Below, in pieces: positions 36,196 to 43,359 of a DNA stretch of 64,000 nucleotides. Both the position numbers and the translations under genes were made by a program. Position 1 is the stretch's first letter, and each line of letters opens with the position of its first letter. The notes under the pieces are model-generated. The model was not told where the DNA came from. It was given only the letters and a program-made list of their open reading frames with translations, and ran no database searches. Origin of the DNA: Asticcacaulis sp. SL142 (GTDB taxonomy: Bacteria; Pseudomonadota; Alphaproteobacteria; Caulobacterales; Caulobacteraceae); assembly GCF_026625745.1 (NCBI RefSeq), contig NZ_CP113061.1:1699501-1763500 (forward strand). Reading direction: 5' to 3'.

Positions 36196-36240
36196 ATAAT
36201 AATTTCAAATATAAATCGAAATTAAATACGAAATTATTAT
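36196..36240. promoter_or_regulatory. Long AT-rich inverted repeat covering the start codon of the Phn-HD gene
   Basis: Perfect 11-bp arms ATAATAATTTC (36196-36206) and GAAATTATTAT (36230-36240) surround a 23-base AT-rich core with a further AAATTTC/GAAATT-like half site. The right arm ends inside the ATG at 36239. It could be a LysR operator or an RNA hairpin that hides the start codon; the missing Shine-Dalgarno fits either. Confidence 0.55.
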
Positions 36241-36823
36241 GACAAACCTGACTGACCTGTCCCAGGAGATTTGCCGTCTTTATCTGCGTAACGGGACCAA
36301 GGCCTACGGCCTGTATCACCTAAACCAACTCCAGCACGCGCTGCAATCGGCCCGTCACGCCGAATTACAAGGCCTGACGCCCGCGATGATCATGGCCAGC
36401 CTGCTGCACGATGTCGGTCACATGGTGCACGATCTGGGCGAGGCACCGGCCGAAGACGGCGTTGATGACAAGCACGAGGACTTGGGGGCTGTATGGGCGG
36501 CCACGCATTTTCCCGAAGCCGTGAGTGAACCCATTCGTTTGCATGTGGCCGCCAAGCGTTATCTATGTTCGGTAGAGGACGGCTACGAAGCCTCGCTTTC
36601 CAAAGACTCGCGTATATCTTTTGCCCTCCAGGGCGGACACATGACCGAGGCAGAGCAACAGGTGTTCCTGCGCACCCCCTACGCCGATGACGCGATCACC
36701 CTGCGGCGTATCGATGATCTGGCCAAAGACCCCAAGGCGGTAACCCCGGATCTGGACGCCTATCTGGCGCTATATCTTCGTGACGCCGTCAATGGCACCC
36801 GCTCTCAGGCCGTTATGAGTTAA
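36239..36823 (+). CDS. Phosphonate-degradation HD-domain oxygenase (PhnZ-like, TIGR03276)
   Basis: A 194-residue HD-domain protein. Metal ligands are visible in LLHDVGHMVHDLGE (HD motif, about 59-60), KHEDLGAVWAATHFPE and LHVAAKRYLC; the N-terminal GLYHLNQLQHALQSA helix fits PhnZ. PhnZ-type enzymes use a mixed-valence di-iron centre and O2 to split a 1-hydroxyphosphonate into a carboxylate and phosphate. The 2-oxoglutarate hydroxylase PhnY that normally makes its substrate is not in the window. An AT-rich inverted repeat spans its start codon. Confidence 0.88.
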   Translation: MTNLTDLSQEICRLYLRNGTKAYGLYHLNQLQHALQSARHAELQGLTPAMIMASLLHDVGHMVHDLGEAPAEDGVDDKHEDLGAVWAATHFPEAVSEPIRLHVAAKRYLCSVEDGYEASLSKDSRISFALQGGHMTEAEQQVFLRTPYADDAITLRRIDDLAKDPKAVTPDLDAYLALYLRDAVNGTRSQAVMS

Positions 36824-36918
36824 GCGTCACAGATCGGTTATAAAACTACATTATGTAAAGACCTTCGTCATTTGACCGGGCTATGCGGAAATCATCCTGC
36901 GGCCATAGGAGCGAAGAT

Positions 36919-38259
36919 ATGGCCTCTGCGTCTTCCCGCACCCTGCCGCGCGCCAGCCATGTCTGGGTGGGCCTTTACGCCCTGAGCGCGGCCTTTATAA
37001 CCTATTTCTGCATGTATGCTTTCCGCAAGCCGTTCTCGGCGGCGACCTATGAGAACGTGGCCGGGTGGCCCGGCTTTTTCGATGCCGGCATAGATTTCAA
37101 AATTGCCGCCGTCATCGCCCAGGTTCTGGGCTATGCGACCTCAAAACTGATCGGCATCAAAATCGTCAGCGAAGCCGGGGCCAAGAACCGCGCCGCCATG
37201 ATCCTTGGGTTTATCGCCGTTTCGTGGGTCGGGCTGATCCTGTTTGCCGTCGTGCCGGGGCCGTGGAAACTGGCGGCCATTTTCCTCAATGGCCTGCCGC
37301 TGGGTATGATCTGGGGCCTGGTGTTTGCCTACCTCGAAGGCCGCCGGATGAGCGAAATCTTAGGCGCGGGACTGTGCGTCAGCTTTATTGTTTCCTCCGG
37401 GGCCGTTAAGGCTGTGGGCCGGGCCATGATTGTCGATTACGGCGTGCCGGAGCTATGGATGCCGGCCCTGACCGGCGCTTTGTTCATGCCCATCATGGCC
37501 TTATCGGTCTGGGCCTTGTCACGGACGCCACCACCGGATGCCCGCGACATCGCCGAGCGGGTCGAGCGCCGCCCGATGTTCAAGGCTGAACGCAAAGCCT
37601 TTATTGCCGCCACCGGATTTGGCCTGCTGATGCTGGTGGTCGCCTATGTCGTGCTGACCGCACTCAGGGATTTTCGTGACAATTTTGCGGTCGAACTGTG
37701 GGGGGCTCTGGGCTACGGCGATGTACCGTCGGTGTTCGCCTTATCCGAGCTACCGGTAGCAGGCCTCGTACTTATCCTGTTTGCCCTGACCGCGCTTATC
37801 CGTGACAATCGTCAGGCGGTGCTGGTGTATCACGTCATGATCATTGCCGGTGCCGTGGCCATAGCTGGCGCCACCTTCGCCTTTCAGGCCGGATGGCTGG
37901 GCCCGGTCGGGTGGATGATTGCGGTCGGGGCAGGGGTTTATATGGGCTACGTACCCTACAATGCCGTACTGGCGGACCGGCTGACCGCCGCGATCGGCGT
38001 GCCCGGCAATGCCGCCTTTTTCATGTATGTGGCCGATGCCTCCGGCTATGGCGGCAGCGTGGCCTTGATGCTGATTAAGAACTTCACCCAGTTGAACCTG
38101 AGTTGGCAGGCGTTTTTCAGTCTGCTGTGCTACGGCTCGGCCGCCGTGGTCGCCTTAGCCACCGCCGCCTCCCTCGCCTATTTCAGCCTGATCCGCTTTG
38201 GCCAGAAAAAGGCCAAGCGCCCTGACGCCATCATAGCCTCTCAAGCCGCAGACAACTGA
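36919..38259 (+). CDS. DUF5690 family MFS-type transporter
   Basis: About 446 residues from ATG 36919 (AGGAG eight bases upstream). It has about twelve membrane helices, starting ALSAAFITYFCMYAFRKPFS, with the strongly conserved FRKPFSAATY and LRDFRDNF elements of DUF5690 proteins. The family is MFS-like and often lies beside phosphonate or sugar-phosphate genes. It is last in the rightward phosphonate group and is probably an inner-membrane carrier for the phosphonate substrate. Converges with the gene at 38273. Confidence 0.85.
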   Translation: MASASSRTLPRASHVWVGLYALSAAFITYFCMYAFRKPFSAATYENVAGWPGFFDAGIDFKIAAVIAQVLGYATSKLIGIKIVSEAGAKNRAAMILGFIAVSWVGLILFAVVPGPWKLAAIFLNGLPLGMIWGLVFAYLEGRRMSEILGAGLCVSFIVSSGAVKAVGRAMIVDYGVPELWMPALTGALFMPIMALSVWALSRTPPPDARDIAERVERRPMFKAERKAFIAATGFGLLMLVVAYVVLTALRDFRDNFAVELWGALGYGDVPSVFALSELPVAGLVLILFALTALIRDNRQAVLVYHVMIIAGAVAIAGATFAFQAGWLGPVGWMIAVGAGVYMGYVPYNAVLADRLTAAIGVPGNAAFFMYVADASGYGGSVALMLIKNFTQLNLSWQAFFSLLCYGSAAVVALATAASLAYFSLIRFGQKKAKRPDAIIASQAADN

Positions 38260-38272
38260 CAGCGAGCTTACT

Positions 38273-40105
38273 TTAGACCAAATTGCGCAGCCGATGCCAG
38301 CAGGCCTCCAAGCCCGGCAACACCTTTAAGATAGCCGCTTCGTTGCGACGCCACTTATCTGGTGTGGGTGTGGTGTGGGTGTGGCGTGACAGCGGCAGTT
38401 GGCCTTGGGTGCGCGCCTGCAGGGCGGCATCGAACGGCACACCGGCAAAGTCACACAGGCGGCGCGTCACGGCATCCGGGTCGGCGAGGAAGTCGTGATA
38501 ATTGACGCTGGTCCAGTCTTCCGGCGACAGGTGCTGGAGGTCGTCGAGCGCGGTCTGGTTGGTGCTGCGCCATTGCCAGGCGGCGATGGTTTCGAGCGGC
38601 GCGCCCGCCATCATCTGCCAGCCCGGCGGCAGCAATAACGACCATGGCCCGTCCCAGCCGGGTAAGGCCCTATAAGTCACCCAACCACCGGCGCGCCAAG
38701 CCTCCATGATGCTGCTCACATTCTCGCGCGGGTCTCGCCACAGGAAGATAAAGCGCGCATCGGGGAATATTTTTTTCAAAAACGGAATGCGCAAGGCGTT
38801 TTTCGGGGTTTTCTCCAGCAGAGGGGCGCCCTCAGCGGGGGCAGCGTCGTCCGGCCCGATCCGTCTCGACAGCGCCAATTGACGGATAGCGGCGGTGATC
38901 TCAGCCGTGGCGTCTGACGCGACAAGCCGGTTGGAATCCAATCCTGGCGCACCGGGGCGGAGCGACGGATGGTCCTCAATCAGCCAGTGGGCTTCACCGC
39001 CAAAACTGTTGAACCCCGGCGAGCAGGCCAGGGTTTCATAGAGCAGCGTGCTGCCGGACCGGGGGGCGGCGATGATGAAGACCGGCTTTTCCAGCGGGCG
39101 TTCCTGGGGGCGTTCCTGGGGGCGATCGGAGCGAGTTTGCACGCCAATTTTGGGTGATGGCGCGCCCTCGTCGGCGACCAGATGTTGCAGCACGCGCTTT
39201 TCCAGCACCAGCAGCGCACCGGCGCTATTGGTACGCATCACAAGCCCGCTAGCAAGCGGTTTGGCGGCCTCATGCACCGCGGAGGCCAGTCGCACAAACT
39301 CCGCACGTCCCGCCCCGCTGACGCCGTGCAGCGCGCACAGTTGCCGCCAGTCGTGCACGAAATTTTCCAGTAAAAAGCTGAACCGCGCGGCGCGTGCCTC
39401 AGTGTCAGACGTGTCGGTGGCCGCCACCAGTTCGGCGCGCAGATCATCAACCAAAAGCTGCACTTCGGCGGCGGGCATGACCGGTGACCGCAGGTCGTTT
39501 TCGGTCAGCAGTTGTGGACGGCTGGCGGGGTTATACGCGACCGTGCGCCACGCCGCGCGCGGTGGTCGCTCACCGCAAGCGAACTGCCAGAAGGCCGCCG
39601 TGCCGGTGGTGTCCGCCACTAAATGGATGCGCTCGGCGTCGGCGTTATTCTCGACATGATGCCGTCGCCAGTTATCAAAAATCCACGCCTCACCGGCGGC
39701 CATGTGCACCGACTGCCCGTCGCAATGAAAGCGCACCTCCGGGCGGGTAAAGACCGGAATATGCAGCCGGACCCGGTTATGCCAGTGATAGTTAATGTCG
39801 GCATGTTCAGGCACGCCGGTACCGGGTGCCAGCCGCATCAGCCGCGAGCGGCTCCAGACCACGCCAAAGCCCGCCAGCACCTGACGCAGATACGGCATGG
39901 CCTCAAGCCAGGGGGTCGGCAACATCTGACCGTGGACGGAATCCGTCTCAAGGCCATCCGCGCTGATCAACCGCGCGGCACTGTTGCCGGGTACGCGATC
40001 CGGGTGCGGCACCCAGGCTCGGGCCGGCAGAGCGGCCACTTCGGCCTGAAGACGCGCGACATCAAAAAGCACCGGCAGTTGAAAAAAGGGTTGCGACAGC
40101 TTCAT
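38273..40105 (-). CDS. Aspartyl/asparaginyl hydroxylase-like domain fused to a sulfotransferase
   Basis: A 610-residue two-domain protein. Residues about 60-200 resemble the 2-oxoglutarate/Fe(II) aspartyl/asparaginyl beta-hydroxylase fold (GVPEHADINYHWHNRVRLHI, with HxD, and later RRHHVENNADAERIHLV). Residues about 330-605 form a sulfotransferase with the PAPS-binding loop FIIAAPRSGSTLLYETLA and FIFLWRDPRENVSS. It is the last of four adjoining genes with the same two activities, so hydroxylation and sulfation probably act on one shared substrate, perhaps a peptide or a protein side chain (inference). Confidence 0.87.
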   Translation of the reverse strand: MKLSQPFFQLPVLFDVARLQAEVAALPARAWVPHPDRVPGNSAARLISADGLETDSVHGQMLPTPWLEAMPYLRQVLAGFGVVWSRSRLMRLAPGTGVPEHADINYHWHNRVRLHIPVFTRPEVRFHCDGQSVHMAAGEAWIFDNWRRHHVENNADAERIHLVADTTGTAAFWQFACGERPPRAAWRTVAYNPASRPQLLTENDLRSPVMPAAEVQLLVDDLRAELVAATDTSDTEARAARFSFLLENFVHDWRQLCALHGVSGAGRAEFVRLASAVHEAAKPLASGLVMRTNSAGALLVLEKRVLQHLVADEGAPSPKIGVQTRSDRPQERPQERPLEKPVFIIAAPRSGSTLLYETLACSPGFNSFGGEAHWLIEDHPSLRPGAPGLDSNRLVASDATAEITAAIRQLALSRRIGPDDAAPAEGAPLLEKTPKNALRIPFLKKIFPDARFIFLWRDPRENVSSIMEAWRAGGWVTYRALPGWDGPWSLLLPPGWQMMAGAPLETIAAWQWRSTNQTALDDLQHLSPEDWTSVNYHDFLADPDAVTRRLCDFAGVPFDAALQARTQGQLPLSRHTHTTPTPDKWRRNEAAILKVLPGLEACWHRLRNLV

Positions 40106-40108
40106 CGG

Positions 40109-42025
40109 TCAATCCCTGTAGTGGGTTATGGCATCGCCCAGCGCGTTTTTCAGATCACCTAGCCAGGGCGCATAGTGCTGCCATTGATCAAGGCCTTCCC
40201 GGCTGATCGGCTGGCGCACCTGCTCGGAACTGGGGGTGCGTATGCTGCGCTTCGTCTGGTGAAAGGTCAGGCAGGCAGCCTCAAAAGACAGGCCGCAGTG
40301 ATCAAGCATGCGGCGCACACTGGCCTCAAGGTCTTCGATCACGTCCTCATACGCTACCCGCAAAACCCGACCGGGCAGGACATCGTCCCAATGACGCATG
40401 AAGTCGATGTAGGTACGGTAATAGCGGGCGATATCCTCGATACCGTAGCTGAATTCCTGATTGGTCGTGCCGAACAACTGCTTAAGGTTGCTAAAACAGC
40501 CCGCCATCGGTTCGCGCCGCACATCGATGATCGTGGCTTGTGGCAATATCAGATGGATCAGGCCGATATGCCAGAAATTGTTCGGCATCTTATCGATGAA
40601 AAACGGCTTACCCAACCGGCGATAGGTTTGGGTTTTCGCCAGAAAGCGCGCCCCAAGTTTGCGGGCGTCATCCTTCGTCAGCCGCGTTAAGCCTTCCGGA
40701 TGAAGCGGCAAACCACAGGCCGAATCGAGGCCGCACAATTCCCCGGCATATCTGCCGATTTCGGTCAATTCCTGCGTGCCCTCAACTTGGGAATGAGACG
40801 CCAAAATCTGCTCTATCAGGGTCGAGCCCGAACGCGGCAACCCTAAGATAAAGATAGGCGCAGCATCATCCACGCCCCAGTCAGCCCGCGTGGCAAAAAA
40901 TTCGGAAGTGAACACCGTCTTTATTCGGGCCGCACAGGACTCCGCAATCTCCGCGCGGTAACGCGAGGCTGTGCGCCTCAACGCATTTCCGCGTTCGTAA
41001 TAGGTCCATGAGGAGGCGTAATCGCCCCGGTCCTCAAGCGCCTTACCCAGCGCAAAACATAGATAAATGCGGTCCATAGGCTGTGTGTCGGCCCTGGCTT
41101 CCGCGGCCTTCATGCCGGCAAGGTCGTCATCCGTGAAGCGATAGGTCTTGAGGTTAGACAGACTGAACCAGGCCACACCATAGTCCGGCCGGGCCGCAAG
41201 GGCTGCGCGATAGTCGGCTATGGCTTGTGGCTGCTGGCCCGTGACCTTCAGGGCGTTCGCCCGCCATAGGCGCAATTCGGCGACTTCGGTTGGTGACTGA
41301 GGGTCGGCCAGCAAGCGATCATAGAGATCGATCACCGGCTCATGGTCGCCCAGACCGACGCAGGCCGCGCCATATAGCTTAAGGTATTCGCGATTATCCC
41401 CATCATGCTTGAGCAAGTGCTCGGCTTCTTTTCGCGCCAACACATGCTTTTGCTGTTGCAACAGGATCATACCGTAGTCAAGACGCGCCGCGTGATAATC
41501 CGGGGCGCGCGCTAACACAGGCACCAGCAATGTCTCGGCGTCACCAAGGGCATTGCTGTCTTTGCGGATGCGCGCCAGCAGGTGCAAGGCCCCCACATTG
41601 TCACGATCCTGACGCAGGTAGTCGCGGATGACCGCCTCCGCCGGGGCCAGGTCGCCGTCGGCAAACAGACTATTGGCCATCACCACCGCGGGCGGCAGTT
41701 GTTTTAACACAGCCAGACGCTGCGCCGCCTGAGCCGCCTGAGCGGTGTCGCCCCCCATACGATAAAGCTGCGCCAGCATGTCCCAACTGGCGGGCAGGGT
41801 CGGGTTCAGATGCACCGCCTGCCGCAGCGCATCGATGGCCGCCCGCGCATCTCCGGCGTTTATGTAACAGTGGCCGCGCTCCTGATAGAGGCGGCTAAAC
41901 CTAGGGTACAGCGCTTGTAATTGCTCCAGAGTCGCCAGGGCCTCGGCGAGGCGTTGGCGGGCGCGCAGGTCTCTGGCGGCCTGCAACAGGGCGTCGCGAT
42001 CATCTAAAGTCGCCGTGACATTCAT
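40109..42025 (-). CDS. TPR-containing sulfotransferase
   Basis: A 638-residue protein. The N-terminal about 330 residues are tetratricopeptide repeats (for example YINAGDARAAIDALRQAVHL and ASWDMLAQLYRMGGDTAQAA). The C-terminal domain is a sulfotransferase related to protein-tyrosine sulfotransferases: 5'-phosphosulfate loop FILGLPRSGSTLIEQILASH (around residue 400), then FIDKMPNNFWHIGLI and DVRREPMAGCFSNLKQLF. The TPR part should bind a protein substrate. The start overlaps the preceding gene in ATGA, which implies co-translation. Confidence 0.9.
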   Translation of the reverse strand: MNVTATLDDRDALLQAARDLRARQRLAEALATLEQLQALYPRFSRLYQERGHCYINAGDARAAIDALRQAVHLNPTLPASWDMLAQLYRMGGDTAQAAQAAQRLAVLKQLPPAVVMANSLFADGDLAPAEAVIRDYLRQDRDNVGALHLLARIRKDSNALGDAETLLVPVLARAPDYHAARLDYGMILLQQQKHVLARKEAEHLLKHDGDNREYLKLYGAACVGLGDHEPVIDLYDRLLADPQSPTEVAELRLWRANALKVTGQQPQAIADYRAALAARPDYGVAWFSLSNLKTYRFTDDDLAGMKAAEARADTQPMDRIYLCFALGKALEDRGDYASSWTYYERGNALRRTASRYRAEIAESCAARIKTVFTSEFFATRADWGVDDAAPIFILGLPRSGSTLIEQILASHSQVEGTQELTEIGRYAGELCGLDSACGLPLHPEGLTRLTKDDARKLGARFLAKTQTYRRLGKPFFIDKMPNNFWHIGLIHLILPQATIIDVRREPMAGCFSNLKQLFGTTNQEFSYGIEDIARYYRTYIDFMRHWDDVLPGRVLRVAYEDVIEDLEASVRRMLDHCGLSFEAACLTFHQTKRSIRTPSSEQVRQPISREGLDQWQHYAPWLGDLKNALGDAITHYRD

Positions 42026-42651
42026 CGCGCCGTACCGGAGAGCAAAAACGGCTCCAGCCAGTCCGGCTCCGGCTGGTCAGCGTCGTAGTACTCAAAGATC
42101 AGGTGAATGCGATCGGTGTCACCGCCGTTGCGCACCCCGTGCGGGCCGAGGTTATTGACCTCCACCGCCTCACCCGGCGCGAAATAGTGCTGGGCCCCAC
42201 CGAAGAAGGACGCCACGTCAGGATTGGTCGTCACCGGCACATGGATCTTATGCGGCCACTTTGCCGCCGGATTGGCGTCGATATGCGGGTGGATGACACC
42301 GCCCGGCGGCATTCTGGCCAGCATTACCCGCGGAAAGAGCCCGCGCGCATAGCCATATTCACGCACCGCCTGCGTCAGTACCGGCTCCAGCACGGCGCGC
42401 CACCCGGACCAGGCGGGGCGATCATGGGAGCGGCGCCAGTCACGGGGGCTGTCGATAAAGCGAAACACGATGTGTCGGGTATCCCCCAGCGCCTCAAACC
42501 GGTTCGGCTTAGAGGCGTTCTCGGCCTCCCAGATGGGCTCAGGAATGGCCAGCACAGCATCCCGCAGCGCCGTTATATCGACCGCCCCCAGCGGGCGTAT
42601 CGTCATGGTTTTGCGCGGGTTACCGCTGAGTTGCAGAGGGGTGGCGTTCAT
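42022..42651 (-). CDS. Aspartyl/asparaginyl beta-hydroxylase-like dioxygenase
   Basis: A 209-residue single-domain protein. The core has VMLARMPPGGVIHPHIDANP (HxD iron ligands), KIHVPVTTNPDVASFF, the conserved FAPGEAVEVNNLGPHGVRN (third ligand His) and DRIHLIFEYYD. It is predicted to be a cytoplasmic 2-oxoglutarate- and iron-dependent hydroxylase. Overlapping starts and stops with both neighbours put it in one operon with three sulfotransferase genes. Confidence 0.85.
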   Translation of the reverse strand: MNATPLQLSGNPRKTMTIRPLGAVDITALRDAVLAIPEPIWEAENASKPNRFEALGDTRHIVFRFIDSPRDWRRSHDRPAWSGWRAVLEPVLTQAVREYGYARGLFPRVMLARMPPGGVIHPHIDANPAAKWPHKIHVPVTTNPDVASFFGGAQHYFAPGEAVEVNNLGPHGVRNGGDTDRIHLIFEYYDADQPEPDWLEPFLLSGTAR

Positions 42652-43286
42652 CGCAGGCCCTCAAAGCTGTAGCCGAACAATTCCAGATCCTGAGTGTAGC
42701 GTGCGGCGACCCCGTCGATCAAGGCCTGATCATAGTAACGGCGATAATCATCGTGGCGGCTGCCATTGACCCGTTCCAGCGGGCGGGCGGCAATGCCAAT
42801 ACGGGCGCAGATCGCCTCATAATCGGCCTGCATATCTTCAACGCGCCCCACCGCGTCAGCCAGCATGGTGTGACCATCCGCCCCCACCAACAGCGACGCC
42901 TGCGGCTGGAACAGGATGTGATCCTGCGGCGGCGCACCAAACAGAAAGTGGCGCATGACGTCGCGTGGGCGCTGCTGGAAGACATCGCCGTCACGCAACA
43001 TGAAGGCGCAGTAGGAGACGAAGCGGTCAAAGGGATTGCGCACAAAAGCGAACTTGAAATAGCTTTCAAAGGCCTCGTCACCAAGGTACGGGCGCACCTG
43101 CAGCAAAGACAGATGGCCATGACGAATCGCCGCCAGTTCAGGCCAGGGAAAGCGCTTATTGACGAACAACCCTGCCTGCTCGACGTCACCGTCCCCCATG
43201 TGCTCACGCAGAGCCTGCCGCACGGAATGGGTACCGGTCTTGGGTACCGCCGCAAAGATGAAACGATGGCGATGAGAGATAATCAT
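42648..43286 (-). CDS. Sulfotransferase family 2 protein
   Basis: A 212-residue protein. The PAPS loop is RFIFAAVPKTGTHSVRQAL (residues about 7-25) and the 3'-phosphate site FKFAFVRNPFDRFVSYC (about 76-92), as in the family of carbohydrate and protein O-sulfotransferases. It is short but complete. It is the first gene of the four-gene set, 74 bases downstream of the receptor gene and separated from it by a terminator hairpin. Confidence 0.87.
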   Translation of the reverse strand: MIISHRHRFIFAAVPKTGTHSVRQALREHMGDGDVEQAGLFVNKRFPWPELAAIRHGHLSLLQVRPYLGDEAFESYFKFAFVRNPFDRFVSYCAFMLRDGDVFQQRPRDVMRHFLFGAPPQDHILFQPQASLLVGADGHTMLADAVGRVEDMQADYEAICARIGIAARPLERVNGSRHDDYRRYYDQALIDGVAARYTQDLELFGYSFEGLR

Positions 43287-43300
43287 AGACCGAAATACTC

Positions 43301-43341
43301 AAAAAGGCGCTTCACCCTTTGGACAGGTGAAGCGCCCGGTT
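43301..43341 (-). terminator. Hairpin terminator between the receptor and sulfotransferase genes
   Basis: Perfect 11-bp stem GGCGCTTCACC (43306-43316) / GGTGAAGCGCC (43326-43336). On the minus strand it is followed by a run of T, on the plus strand by CGGTTTTT, so it can stop transcription either way. It probably reduces read-through from the highly expressed receptor gene into the modification genes. Confidence 0.8.
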
Positions 43342-43359
43342 TTTCAAAGACCCTCGGGC

